A DNA stretch of 20,584 nt from an uncultured Lachnospiraceae bacterium (lineage in GTDB: Bacteria > Bacillota_A > Clostridia > Lachnospirales > Lachnospiraceae), in assembly GCA_910587905.1 (NCBI GenBank), contig CAJUOF010000108.1, positions 1 to 20,584 on the forward strand, in the 5' to 3' direction. Positions 7,122 through 15,539 of the stretch are shown here, in pieces. The notes under the pieces are model-generated. The model was given only the letters and a program-made list of their open reading frames with translations. It had not been told where the DNA came from and made no database searches. The translations under genes were made by a program, and so were the position numbers. Numbering within the stretch: the stretch's first letter is position 1; each line of letters opens with the position of its first letter.

Positions 7122-8855
7122 TCAGATCATCTTCTGAATCATCTCCAGCACTTCTTTGCCGAACTTCTCGGACTTCTCATCGGCATCCTCAAGGGAAGTC
7201 CCCTTGACGCCGTAGTAGAATTTCACCTTCGGCTCTGTCCCGGAGGGTCTCACGCACAGCCACGCATCGTCACTGAGATCGTAGTACAGCACGTTGGAGG
7301 CGGGAAGCCCGGTGGAGGTCACGGCTCCCGTGGCCTTGTCCACCACCGTGTCCTTCTGGTAATCCCTCGCCGACAATACCTTATAACCGGCCACCTCGTC
7401 GGGAGAATTGGCCCGAAGAGTCTCCAAGATCTCCTTGATCTTCGCCAGCCCCTCGATGCCCGCCAGAGTGATGGACTGAACACCGTCCTTGTAATAGCCG
7501 TACCGCTCGTACATGGCGATCATCGCATCCCAGAGGGTCATGCCCTTGGTCTTATAGTAAGCCGCCGCCTCGCAGAGGGCCATGGTGGCCACGATGGCGT
7601 CCTTGTCCCTGGCATGGGTCCCGATCAGGCAGCCGTAGCTCTCCTCGAAGCCAAACAGATAAGTGCCCTTGCCGGACTCCTCAAAACCCAGGATCTGCTG
7701 CCCGATGTACTTGAAGCCGGTCAGCACCTCAATAAGCTTCACGCCGTAGTATTTGGCGATGGCGTCCGCCAGATTGGAGGTCACGATGGTCTTGATTAAG
7801 GCGCCGTCCTCGGGAAGCCCGGAGAGCTCCTTCCTCTGCCCGATCTCATAGTCGGCCAGCAGGCAGCCGGACATGTTCCCCGTCAGGGTAATGTACTCGC
7901 CGCTCTTTGCGTCCTTCACGTACACGCCGAGACGGTCCGCATCCGGGTCGGTGGCAAGCACCAGGTCCGCATCCTTCTCCTTCGCCAGCTTAAGGGCCAG
8001 GGCAAAGGCCTCCGCCGCCTCCGGGTTAGGATAGCTGACCGTGGGGAATTCCCCGTCGGGAAGCTCCTGCTCCGGCACCACGTACACATTCTCAAAGCCA
8101 AGCTCCTTAAGCACCCGGCGGGCCGGAAGGTTCCCGGTGCCGTGAAGGGGCGTGTAGACGATCTTCAGGTTCTTCCCCTCGGCCTCGATGCTGTCCCAAT
8201 GCTTCACCTGCGTCTTAAGCTCCGCAATATAGGCGTCGTCGATGGCCCCTCCGATGGTCTCATAAAGGCCCGCCGCCTTCGCCGCCTCCTTGTCCATGGT
8301 CTTCATCTCGGCAAAGTCGGTGACCGCCTTCACCTCCCCCATGATCCCCGTGTCGTGGGGCGGCGTGATCTGGGCGCCGTCCTCCCAGTACACCTTGTAA
8401 CCGTTGTACTCCGGCGGGTTGTGGCTGGCCGTGATGTTGATGCCGGCGATGCACTTTAAGGTCCGCACCGCATAGGAAAGCTCCGGCGTGGGCCGCAGGG
8501 ATTCAAACACATAGGCCTTGATACCGTTGGCCGCCAGGCAGAGGGCCGCCTCGTCGGCAAACTCCGGAGACATCCTCCTGGAATCAAAGGCGATGGCCAC
8601 GCCCTTCTCCTTGCCGCCCGCCTTGACAATATAGTTGGCAAGGCCCTGGGTCGCCTTTCTCACCGTATAAATATTCATCCGGTTGATGCCGGCACCGATG
8701 ATCCCCCGAAGGCCTGCGGTCCCGAAGGAAAGCTCCGTGTAAAACCGCTCCTTGATCTCGTTCTCGTCGTTCCCTATGCCCCGCAGTTCTGCTTTGGTCT
8801 TCTCGTCAATATAAGGACTGGCCAGCCATTCCTCATACGTTTTTTGATAATCCAT
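7122..8855 (-). CDS. Phosphoglucomutase / phosphohexomutase
   Basis: An alpha-D-phosphohexomutase of 577 residues that interconverts glucose-1-phosphate and glucose-6-phosphate (some relatives act on mannose phosphates). All four family loops are visible: the phosphoserine loop TASHNPPEYNG with Ser144, the metal loop DPDADR at 303-308, the sugar loop GFEESYG at 402-408, and the phosphate loop RPSGTEP at 536-542. Length and loop spellings match the PgcA/PGM2-like branch rather than the shorter GlmM, so it does not replace the glmM missing from the cda cluster. GGGAGG stands eight bases before the ATG. It has its own promoter and terminator and is divergent from the debranching enzyme, which suits glycogen use. 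Confidence 0.95.
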   Translation of the reverse strand: MDYQKTYEEWLASPYIDEKTKAELRGIGNDENEIKERFYTELSFGTAGLRGIIGAGINRMNIYTVRKATQGLANYIVKAGGKEKGVAIAFDSRRMSPEFADEAALCLAANGIKAYVFESLRPTPELSYAVRTLKCIAGINITASHNPPEYNGYKVYWEDGAQITPPHDTGIMGEVKAVTDFAEMKTMDKEAAKAAGLYETIGGAIDDAYIAELKTQVKHWDSIEAEGKNLKIVYTPLHGTGNLPARRVLKELGFENVYVVPEQELPDGEFPTVSYPNPEAAEAFALALKLAKEKDADLVLATDPDADRLGVYVKDAKSGEYITLTGNMSGCLLADYEIGQRKELSGLPEDGALIKTIVTSNLADAIAKYYGVKLIEVLTGFKYIGQQILGFEESGKGTYLFGFEESYGCLIGTHARDKDAIVATMALCEAAAYYKTKGMTLWDAMIAMYERYGYYKDGVQSITLAGIEGLAKIKEILETLRANSPDEVAGYKVLSARDYQKDTVVDKATGAVTSTGLPASNVLYYDLSDDAWLCVRPSGTEPKVKFYYGVKGTSLEDADEKSEKFGKEVLEMIQKMI

Positions 8856-8927
8856 ATCCTGTACCTCCCTGAGACGGATATTTTCCGGCTTCTTTGCCGG
8901 ATTCTCTGATTCCGCCGTATTTCTTCA

Positions 8928-8956
8928 ATTATAATATATCGCCTGCCAAAATTCAA
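8928..8956 (-). promoter_or_regulatory. Promoter of the phosphohexomutase gene
   Basis: On the - strand: TTGAAT (8951-8956), 17-bp spacer, TATAAT (8928-8933, perfect -10). It lies about 70 bases before the pgm start, which leaves room for a short leader. Confidence 0.85.
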
Positions 8957-9031
8957 CCGAAATGTACCGGAAGCAGATTGCTTAAGGATTCGGATTTTTC
9001 CGTCGATATTTCTAACAAACGTCAAATTTTT

Positions 9032-9060
9032 TTGCCGTTTGCCGGAAACTCTTTGACAAT
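9032..9060 (+). promoter_or_regulatory. Possible weak promoter of the debranching-enzyme gene
   Basis: TTGCCG (9032-9037), 17-bp spacer, GACAAT (9055-9060), each four of six matches to consensus, about 30 bases before the start. It is the best-spaced pair I could find on this strand but is weak. Confidence 0.25.
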
Positions 9061-9089
9061 ATGACCAATTCAGAAAAGGACTCACTGCG

Positions 9090-11246
9090 ATGACCGATCA
9101 CAATAAAGCTCCGAAAACCACTGCTTCCGTCCCCAGGACGGCCCACGTCTCCGTGGAGCAGTTGAAACTCCCCGGCAACATCCATCTGGTCGCCCTGGAC
9201 AACGTGGGCGGCTTCGACATCCGCCCCGGCTTCTATGAGATCAACGGGGCCACCGCCATTCCCGGCGGCGTCAATTTCACGGTCCACTCCCACAGCGCCA
9301 CCGCCATCGAACTGCTCCTCTTCCACCGGGAGGCGGAGGAGCCCTATGCGGTGATCCCCTTCCCGTCCCACTACCGGATCGGAAACGTCTATTCCATGAT
9401 CGTTTTCAAGCTGAATATCGAAGAATTCGAGTACGCCTACCGGGTGGACGGCCCCTACGAGCCGGAAAAAGGGCTGATCTTTGACAAAAACCGCTATCTG
9501 CTAGACCCTTACGCCAGGGCGGTCACGGGGCAGAGCCGCTGGGGCGAAAAGCCGGCCAGAGAGCAGCACTACAAGGCTCGTGTCGTGAAGGACGATTTCG
9601 ACTGGGGCGACATGCCCTCCCCCCTGCTCCCCATGGAGGATCTGATCATCTATGAGCTCCACGTCCGAGGCTTTACCATGGCCCCCTCCTCCGGCGTCAC
9701 CCACCGGGGCACCTTCGCCGGGCTGATGGAGAAGCTTCCTTATTTATTGGAGCTGGGCGTAAACGCCGTGGAGCTGATGCCCATCTTTGAGTTTGACGAG
9801 ATGCAGGACTACCGGGAGGTGAACGGGGAAAAGCTGTACAATTACTGGGGCTACAGCACCGTCAGCTTCTTCGCCCCCAACACCAGCTACGCCGCCAGCA
9901 AAGAGTACAACCGGGAGGGCAACGAATTAAAGGAGTTAATTCGCCTCTTCAACAGCCACGGCATCGAGGTCTACCTGGACGTGGTCTTCAACCACACGGC
10001 CGAGGGGAACGAGGACGGCCCCTTCTTTTCCTTCAAGGGCTTTGACAACAACATCTACTACCTGCTCACCCCCGGCGGGAGCTATTACAACTTCAGCGGC
10101 TGCGGCAACTCCTTAAACTGCAACCACCCCATCGTGCGGCAGATGATCTTAGACTGCCTGCGCTACTGGGTCACCACCTACCGAGTGGACGGCTTCCGCT
10201 TCGACCTGGCCTCCATCCTGGGGCGCAACGAGGACGGCTCCCCCATGCGGGAACCTCCGCTTTTACAGTCCCTGGCCTTCGACCCGATCCTGGGGGACGT
10301 GAAGCTGATCGCCGAAGCCTGGGACGCCGACGGCATGTACCAGGTGGGCTCCTTCCCCTCCTGGAACCGCTGGGCCGAATGGAACGGCATCTACCGGGAC
10401 GACATGCGCCGCTACATCAAGGGCGATGCCGGCATGGCCCAGGCCGCCGCCATGCGCATCTCCGGCTCCATGGATATTTACCGGCCGGACCTTCGGAAAA
10501 ACGCCTCCGTCAACTTCATCACCTGCCACGATGGCTTTACCCTGTACGACCTGTATTCTTATAATCAAAAACACAACGAGAAGAACGGCTGGAACTCCAC
10601 CGACGGCTCCAACGACAACCATAGCTGGAACTGCGGCGTGGAGGGGGACACCGACGACCCTTCCGTGAACGCCCTCCGGCTCCGCCTGATGCGCAACGCC
10701 TTCGCCCTGCTCATGACAAGCCGGGGCATCCCCATGTTCCTCGCCGGGGATGAATTCTGTAACACCCAGTTCGGCAACAACAACGCCTACTGCCAGGATA
10801 ACCGAACCTCCTGGCTCGACTGGAACCAGTTGAAGGAGGCGAAGGGCGCCGACATGTTCCGCTTCTTCCGGTATGCGATCCGGCTCCGCAAGGATCACCG
10901 CATCCTGCGGGCCAACTTAAGTGACGGAGCCCTGGGCTTCCCGGACACCAGCTTCCACGGCGTCACCCCCTGGCACAAACAGTTTTCGGGCCAGGACCAC
11001 TATGTGGGCATCATGTTCGCCGGAAGGGAGACGGCCGACGACGCCCCCCAGATCCTCTACATCGCCTCCAACGCCTACTGGGAGCCCCTGGACGTGACAC
11101 TGCCGAGACTTCCGAAACCGTATTCCTGGAAGGTCCTCCTGGATACGCAGGCCGCCCTCCAGGAGCCTAAGCCCCTGGAGGGCCGGAATTTCCGGATCGG
11201 CGACCGGAGCGTCATGGTGTTCGCGGCCGAAGAAGTTATGGTTTAG
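9090..11246 (+). CDS. glgX: Glycogen debranching enzyme (GlgX/isoamylase type, GH13)
   Basis: It hydrolyses alpha-1,6 branch links in glycogen or limit dextrins in the cytoplasm (no signal peptide). The 718-residue protein has an N-terminal CBM48-like beta domain (about 45-150) and the GH13 barrel from about 180. Conserved regions: DVVFNH at 297-302, GFRFD with nucleophile Asp372, IAEAW with acid Glu409, and CHD at 479-481 with the transition-state Asp481. This is the usual GH13 triad. The length is typical of GlgX/TreX. The start has AAAGGA nine bases upstream. The 3' end overlaps the convergent MerR-type gene by 11 bases. It is divergent from the phosphohexomutase gene, and the two act on consecutive parts of glycogen breakdown. 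No other glycogen genes are in the window. Confidence 0.95.
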   Translation: MTDHNKAPKTTASVPRTAHVSVEQLKLPGNIHLVALDNVGGFDIRPGFYEINGATAIPGGVNFTVHSHSATAIELLLFHREAEEPYAVIPFPSHYRIGNVYSMIVFKLNIEEFEYAYRVDGPYEPEKGLIFDKNRYLLDPYARAVTGQSRWGEKPAREQHYKARVVKDDFDWGDMPSPLLPMEDLIIYELHVRGFTMAPSSGVTHRGTFAGLMEKLPYLLELGVNAVELMPIFEFDEMQDYREVNGEKLYNYWGYSTVSFFAPNTSYAASKEYNREGNELKELIRLFNSHGIEVYLDVVFNHTAEGNEDGPFFSFKGFDNNIYYLLTPGGSYYNFSGCGNSLNCNHPIVRQMILDCLRYWVTTYRVDGFRFDLASILGRNEDGSPMREPPLLQSLAFDPILGDVKLIAEAWDADGMYQVGSFPSWNRWAEWNGIYRDDMRRYIKGDAGMAQAAAMRISGSMDIYRPDLRKNASVNFITCHDGFTLYDLYSYNQKHNEKNGWNSTDGSNDNHSWNCGVEGDTDDPSVNALRLRLMRNAFALLMTSRGIPMFLAGDEFCNTQFGNNNAYCQDNRTSWLDWNQLKEAKGADMFRFFRYAIRLRKDHRILRANLSDGALGFPDTSFHGVTPWHKQFSGQDHYVGIMFAGRETADDAPQILYIASNAYWEPLDVTLPRLPKPYSWKVLLDTQAALQEPKPLEGRNFRIGDRSVMVFAAEEVMV

Positions 11247-12039
11247 CCACGGGGAAGTAGATCCTCGTCTCCCACTCCTCCACCGGGATCTTGTCGAAAG
11301 CCGTCTTCACGTAAAATTCATAGGGGGCTCCCGAGATCTGGTAGCCGTTCTCCTGGATCCATCTCACAATGGCGGCATAGCCGTCGGAGAGACCGGAATA
11401 TCCGCCCAGGTGGACCGTGGTCGCACAGAGCCCCCCTTCCAGAAGCCGGTCCGCCTGCTCCGCCCGTTTCATGACCAGCCCGATCTCCACGTCGCTGCAT
11501 TCCTGGTCAAATTCCTCGTCGTGGTAGATGGCCAGCGTCTGGCTGTCAGCCTCCAGCTTCTCGTTGATCACCCGCCTGAACAGTTTCTCATACTGTCCTC
11601 CGAAATCCGCCACGGAAACCCTCTCCCTCACGGATATGATTGGAACGTCCCTCCTCTCCTCAAGGGTCACCGCGTATTTGTTCTGATAACTCATAACGTC
11701 ACCTGTCCTTTCAAAATCCTGCAGATGTCTGGTCAGCTCGTCCATCGTCTGGGTAATCTCCGCAAGACGCTCCGCAAGCACCATCCTCTGCCGTTTCAAT
11801 TTCAAAAAGAGCGCGCGCTCATCCGTTTCTTCCAGAAGAGGCCCGATGTCCGCCAGTGAGAAGCCGTACCGCTTCAGCCTTTGGATCAGCAGCATTTTGG
11901 AAAGCTGCTCCTCGCTGTAATACCGGTATCCGGTAAACGGATCCGTGAACTTCGGCCGCAGCAACCCGATCTTGTCATAATGACGCAGGGTCTTCACGCT
12001 GACCATGCAGATCTTTGAAAAATCACCGATACTGAACAT
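11236..12039 (-). CDS. MerR-family regulator with GyrI-like effector domain
   Basis: A 267-residue BmrR-type regulator. The N-terminal MerR winged helix covers about 1-70 (FSIGDFSKICMVSVKTLRHY, then DPFTGYRYYS). A dimerisation helix follows at about 72-115, and a GyrI-like effector-binding domain at about 120-267 (ends EEWETRIYFPVAK). Such proteins bind small hydrophobic ligands and distort 19-bp-spacer promoters. The ATG at 12039 is chosen because AGGAGG lies five bases upstream. The longer reading from 12099 would overlap the -10 element. The promoter looks autoregulatory. The gene follows the DUF1648 gene by 119 bases. Its 3' end overlaps the debranching-enzyme gene on the other strand by 11 bases. 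Confidence 0.92.
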   Translation of the reverse strand: MFSIGDFSKICMVSVKTLRHYDKIGLLRPKFTDPFTGYRYYSEEQLSKMLLIQRLKRYGFSLADIGPLLEETDERALFLKLKRQRMVLAERLAEITQTMDELTRHLQDFERTGDVMSYQNKYAVTLEERRDVPIISVRERVSVADFGGQYEKLFRRVINEKLEADSQTLAIYHDEEFDQECSDVEIGLVMKRAEQADRLLEGGLCATTVHLGGYSGLSDGYAAIVRWIQENGYQISGAPYEFYVKTAFDKIPVEEWETRIYFPVAKP

Positions 12040-12094
12040 GTCTTCCTCCTCATCCTCCGGCGTCCCGGAAGCCTGCCGTTCATGAACTGGCTCT

Positions 12095-12125
12095 ATCATA
12101 CAGGCTCCCCCAGGGGCAGAGTCAA
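12095..12125 (-). promoter_or_regulatory. MerR-type promoter with 19-bp spacer and dyad operator
   Basis: On the - strand: TTGACT (12120-12125), 19-bp spacer, TATGAT (12095-12100). The spacer holds a dyad centred on GCCCCTGGGGG. An over-long spacer with a central GC dyad is the hallmark of promoters activated by MerR-family proteins through DNA untwisting. It drives the MerR gene itself, so autoregulation is likely. Confidence 0.85.
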
Positions 12126-12158
12126 GAAGATTTTTTATAAAATACGAGACATCACTTT

Positions 12159-12716
12159 CTACATATCATCCGGAGTCTTCACCGCCCCGTCTTCCCGAAG
12201 CGAAAGTTCCGTGAGAGCACGGTTTTTAATGGTGCGCTTCCGTTTAAAATAACAGACGAAATACCAGGCAAGTTCCCCTCCTATGGCGAGAAAGACGGCC
12301 CACAGAAACCACCCTCCCAGAGGGCGGCTTGCCGCCGAACAGACGATGATATAATCAAACATCAGAATCAGGGAGGCGTCCGTCCAAGCCAGATAAGCCA
12401 TGGTCGTGAGAGTCCCGGCCGCAAAGTCCTCCTCCGTCACGAAGGCCGCCAGCTTTTTTCCGTACATGTTTTCCTTCGTGCCCAAATACCGAATCACCCG
12501 CAGGCAGACGAGGTGCATGGCATACAGCCAGAACATGACGAACACGAGCAGAATCAGGCTTCCCCTGCTTCCCCAGCCGTCCGCCACTCCGGCGCCGTTA
12601 AAATGGGTCACGATTTCATCCGGAATCCGGCTCCAGAATATGACCAACAGCAGACAGGTGAACCAGAAGCTTCCATGGACAAGTCCGTTCGCGATCCGAA
12701 ATCCCCATTTTCCCAT
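12159..12716 (-). CDS. DUF1648-domain membrane protein
   Basis: A 185-residue membrane protein with about four helices. The first (about 12-28) is followed by the DUF1648 signature IPDEIVTHFNGAGVADGWGS. This is also the N-terminal part of SdpI, the immunity protein for the SdpC killing peptide. Helices then follow near 51-75, 103-125 and 134-156, with a basic loop (FKRKRTIKNR) near the end. The ATG at 12716 has AGGAG ten bases upstream. A GTG at 12725 abuts this SD and is rejected. It lies 30 bases after the ribbon-helix-helix gene and is probably co-transcribed with it. An immunity or envelope-stress role is inference. Confidence 0.85.
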   Translation of the reverse strand: MGKWGFRIANGLVHGSFWFTCLLLVIFWSRIPDEIVTHFNGAGVADGWGSRGSLILLVFVMFWLYAMHLVCLRVIRYLGTKENMYGKKLAAFVTEEDFAAGTLTTMAYLAWTDASLILMFDYIIVCSAASRPLGGWFLWAVFLAIGGELAWYFVCYFKRKRTIKNRALTELSLREDGAVKTPDDM

Positions 12717-12746
12717 ATCATCCACACTCCTTCTCTCCGGATATTC

Positions 12747-12962
12747 CTACTCTGTCTGCCCTTCTCCGTCCAACTCCGCGGCCGCCCGCCGTTTCGTGCG
12801 CTTCCGCTTCTGCACGGCCTCCGTCAGCAGATACTCGATCTGCCCGTTGATGGAACGAAAATCGTCCTCGGCCCATTCGGCCAAATCCGTCCACAGGGTC
12901 TGGGACAGGCGGAGAAGCACCTGTTTCTTTTCCTTATCCTTTTCATTTTTCTGTGGGGCCAT
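12747..12962 (-). CDS. Small ribbon-helix-helix (Arc/CopG-like) protein
   Basis: A 71-residue protein with a Lys-rich arm (EKDKEKKQ), a short beta strand (VLLRLSQ) and two helices (TLWTDLAEWAEDDF and SINGQIEYLLTEAVQKR). This is the ribbon-helix-helix layout of Arc-type repressors. The C-terminus is basic, then polar. The start has GGAG eight bases upstream. It precedes the DUF1648 gene by 30 bases and is 83 bases after the ABC permease gene. It may control its own operon. The tandem GATAT sites before the SPFH gene are one possible target, by inference only. Confidence 0.82.
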   Translation of the reverse strand: MAPQKNEKDKEKKQVLLRLSQTLWTDLAEWAEDDFRSINGQIEYLLTEAVQKRKRTKRRAAAELDGEGQTE

Positions 12963-12994
12963 GGCTTCCGCTCCGTTTCTTCAATACTATATTG

Positions 12995-13018
12995 GGGGAC
13001 AAAACGTCGTCTGTCCCC
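12995..13018. repeat. REP-like palindrome GGGGACA-N10-TGTCCCC
   Basis: A seven-base perfect inverted repeat around a ten-base loop (AAACGTCGTC), located between the ABC permease stop and the ribbon-helix-helix start. No T run follows on either strand, so a classical terminator is unlikely. The GGGGACA/TGTCCCC arms recall short dispersed palindromes of bacterial genomes. An operator is the alternative. Confidence 0.6.
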
Positions 13019-13045
13019 ACAACAACTTTGGATTTTGTTTCTCTC

Positions 13046-14728
13046 TCATTCATAGTCGGCGATCCGTCTCGCCCCGTAAGCCAGCACCAGCCGGTAAAGG
13101 AGGAAGGCGGCCACGCCAAAGACCAGGCAAATAACCCCCACATAAACCGGAAGGGGCAGGGAAAGGGCGTCATACAAAAAGAACACCAGGACTCCGAGGG
13201 CCGCCCCCACGGCCAGATTCAGGAGCATGCCAAGAATCACGGTAAAATTCTGCTTGACCGCCTGCTGCTCGTTCTCCCAGTTGAGCTTCGGGTGGAACAG
13301 ATCCACGAAAAGCTGGATGGCGCACTGGATCACATTGGCACACACGCTTCCCATTAAGGCGAAAGGCAGGGTCCAGGCCGGAAGCCCGAACAGGAACACG
13401 CTCGCCACGAGGAAGATCATGCAGTAAAGTGTCGTCCCCGCCACGCCGAAATACACGGCGGTCAAAAGCTTCGCCCGGAGCTGGACCTTAAGGGGCACGG
13501 GAATGACTTTCATAAAGTACAGATTTTTCCCCTCCCTGGAGATGGCCGTCCCGGCCACGTAATTAAACAGGCCGGTGCCCAGGGAAATACAGAGCACCAC
13601 GAACAGGGTGAGCGCCGTCCCTCCGGTTCCCTCCATGGAAATCAGCTTCAAAAGCTCTCCGATGCTGAAATCCTGTTTCTGCACCATCTGGATGACAACC
13701 GGGACCGCAATGAACAAGGGCCACAGAAAGACCAACATCACGCAATTCATGAAATAGATGGGACTGCGCACCAGCAGCCGGACCTCCTTCCGGAAACAGG
13801 CACCCCCGGCGCTCTTCCTGCGGCTGAGCCTCCTGCTCTCCTCGGCGGAAATCCGTTTCCTTCCCGCCTTTGTCTCCCGCATGCCCATGGCTCCCGCAAA
13901 ATAGAGCCGCTCCGCGATCAAAAAGAAAACCACCACCGAAGCAGCCGTGACTGCCAGAAACAAAAGCAGGGACAGGACGCTTCCCTCCGCCACCGCCGCC
14001 TCCAGAAAACGGAGGGCCGGGAAAATGCCGTTCATCAGACCCATCAGGGAATTTCCACCCTTTAGCAGAAGCTCCTGAAGCGCCGCTCCCTCCAGGTTGA
14101 GGTTTCCCAGACTGCTCAGAGCAAAAGCCAGGCACAGGGACAGGACCACGCTGAGAATCGTGATGAAGTCTTTATTTTTCGCCCGTTTGAACACCCGCAT
14201 GATGACCATGGAGATGATTCCGCCGTAAACCAGGGGGATCACCGGCAGAAGAAGCAGGGCCAGGACGGCCAAGATCCAAAAACCAGCCCCCGCACCGGCC
14301 GCCACCCCGTAGCCCGTCAGGAGGGGCATCAGGAAGTAAAAGGAGGTCAGGTAGGTGAAAATCAGGGAGATCGTAAACTTCGCCCCCACGATCTGCCAGG
14401 GCTTGACCGGCAGATACATGAGCCGCTCAATGTCCCCCGTCAGGTAAAAGACGGAGATCAGCATGGGAAATCCCAGCACCAGGCTCAGGATGGAAGCCGC
14501 GGAAAATGCCATGGAGAGGACGAGCCCCTCCTGTCCGATCACCGCCATGGTCCGGTAGGCCTCGCCGCCGAAATGGGAGAGCATCCCCAGGAGCGGCAGC
14601 AGGCAGACAAAGAGAAACGCCATCAGCAGTGCGTTGCCCGCCCGGAACTTCTTCTTTTTATTGGAGCCCCCAAACCCACCCAGGCCGGATTTGAAGAGCT
14701 TCCTTGTCAGTAAGAAATATTTACGCAT
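13046..14728 (-). CDS. ABC transporter permease
   Basis: A 560-residue integral membrane protein with roughly a dozen hydrophobic helices in two halves. A basic cytoplasmic linker near 280-315 (KAGRKRISAEESRRLSRRKS) separates them. The N-terminus (MRKYFLLTRKLFKSG) and the DIERLMYLPVKPWQIVGAK block, typical of large ABC-2-like exporter permeases of Firmicutes, support the call. The start overlaps the 3' end of the ATPase gene by 8 bases, with only a weak SD, so translation is probably coupled. The exported substrate cannot be read from sequence. Peptides, antimicrobials or lipids are options. Confidence 0.87.
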   Translation of the reverse strand: MRKYFLLTRKLFKSGLGGFGGSNKKKKFRAGNALLMAFLFVCLLPLLGMLSHFGGEAYRTMAVIGQEGLVLSMAFSAASILSLVLGFPMLISVFYLTGDIERLMYLPVKPWQIVGAKFTISLIFTYLTSFYFLMPLLTGYGVAAGAGAGFWILAVLALLLLPVIPLVYGGIISMVIMRVFKRAKNKDFITILSVVLSLCLAFALSSLGNLNLEGAALQELLLKGGNSLMGLMNGIFPALRFLEAAVAEGSVLSLLLFLAVTAASVVVFFLIAERLYFAGAMGMRETKAGRKRISAEESRRLSRRKSAGGACFRKEVRLLVRSPIYFMNCVMLVFLWPLFIAVPVVIQMVQKQDFSIGELLKLISMEGTGGTALTLFVVLCISLGTGLFNYVAGTAISREGKNLYFMKVIPVPLKVQLRAKLLTAVYFGVAGTTLYCMIFLVASVFLFGLPAWTLPFALMGSVCANVIQCAIQLFVDLFHPKLNWENEQQAVKQNFTVILGMLLNLAVGAALGVLVFFLYDALSLPLPVYVGVICLVFGVAAFLLYRLVLAYGARRIADYE

Positions 14729-15446
14729 GTTCCGTCACCGCCAGGAAGATTTCTTCCAGACCGGTCCCTTCCGGATAGCCCTCCCTCAGCCGGTCAAGCG
14801 TACCCTGGTATACGATATGACCCCGGTTGATGATGACCACCTTGTCACAGAGTTTCTCCGCCACCTCCAAAACGTGGGTGGAGAAGAGCACGGTCCTTCC
14901 GCCGGCCGCGTGTTCCTTCATCATCTCTTTCAACTCGAAGGCGGCCCTGGGATCAAGCCCCGTGAGCGGCTCGTCGAGAATCCAGAGGGACGGCTCGTGG
15001 AGCAGCGCTCCCATGACCATGATCTTCTGACGCATGCCGTGGGAATAACTCAGGATTCGGTCTCCCAGGGCATCCGTCATCTCAAATCGCTCCGCCATGG
15101 AACGGATTTTCTCCGCACGCCCCTCCCCCGGCACGTCGTAAATGTCCGCCATGAAATTCAGGTATTCCAATCCTTTCAGCCGAAGGAAGCTGTCCGGGTT
15201 GTCGGAGACAAACCCGATCTTCTTCTTGGCTCCAATGGCGTCTTTCCGGATATCCTCCCCGTCCAGGAGAATCGTCCCCTCCGATGCCTCCAAAATACCC
15301 ATGATCATCTTGATGGTCGTGGTCTTCCCCGCACCGTTGGGCCCGATGAAGCCGGTGATCTTCCCGTCCTCCACCGAAAAGGTACAGTCGTCCACCGCCT
15401 TGTGGGTGCCGCTGTAAACCTTGGAAACATGTTCAAGCTGAATCAT
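14721..15446 (-). CDS. ABC transporter ATP-binding protein
   Basis: The 241-residue ATPase that powers the adjacent permease. Walker A is GPNGAGKT at 35-42, a non-canonical signature YSHGMRQK is at 134-141, Walker B is LWILDEP at 154-160, the D loop is GLDPR, and the switch His191 is in FSTHVLE. The SHGMRQK spelling is common in BcrA/NatA-like exporters. The ATG at 15446 has GAGG eight bases upstream. A GTG at 15455 would use the SD as coding and is rejected. An 82-base gap after the SPFH gene contains short direct repeats and a small GC hairpin. Confidence 0.95.
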   Translation of the reverse strand: MIQLEHVSKVYSGTHKAVDDCTFSVEDGKITGFIGPNGAGKTTTIKMIMGILEASEGTILLDGEDIRKDAIGAKKKIGFVSDNPDSFLRLKGLEYLNFMADIYDVPGEGRAEKIRSMAERFEMTDALGDRILSYSHGMRQKIMVMGALLHEPSLWILDEPLTGLDPRAAFELKEMMKEHAAGGRTVLFSTHVLEVAEKLCDKVVIINRGHIVYQGTLDRLREGYPEGTGLEEIFLAVTEHA

Positions 15447-15478
15447 CTCTGCCACCTCGTCCCGCCCGCAGGCGGTCC

Positions 15479-15539
15479 TTTCTCAAAATAAATACTTTCT
15501 TACCGAATAAATACAAATGCTTTCTCACTTAATAAATGC
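15479..15539. repeat. Three imperfect tandem repeats at the SPFH gene 3' end
   Basis: On the + strand three units begin TTTCT(C/T)A and end in AAATAC or AAATGC: 15479-15495, 15496-15520 and 15521-15539. The last unit contains the SPFH stop codon and final codons, so the other two look like copies of the gene's 3' end. The tract is AT-rich in a GC-rich surrounding. A short hairpin (CCGCC-TGCG-GGCGG on the - strand) lies just after it, before the ATPase gene. Confidence 0.55.

Noticed and set aside
9053..9058. Perfect TTGACA before the debranching-enzyme gene
   Set aside because: The -10 position 17 bases on falls on the ribosome-binding site (AAAGGA), with no TATAAT-like sequence.
10263..10898. 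211-codon - strand frame within the debranching-enzyme gene
   Set aside because: It is antisense to the GH13 core in GC-rich DNA, with Val/Gly-rich composition and no motif; a shadow.
12040..12099. 20-residue N-terminal extension of the MerR regulator
   Set aside because: Its ATG at 12099 overlaps the -10 element, and the strong SD serves the ATG at 12039.
12400..13134. 244-codon + strand frame across the DUF1648 and ribbon-helix-helix genes
   Set aside because: The opposite-strand genes have SDs and domains; this frame has neither.
14634..15491. 285-codon + strand frame opposite the ABC ATPase
   Set aside because: Antisense to a gene with all ABC motifs; no recognisable content.
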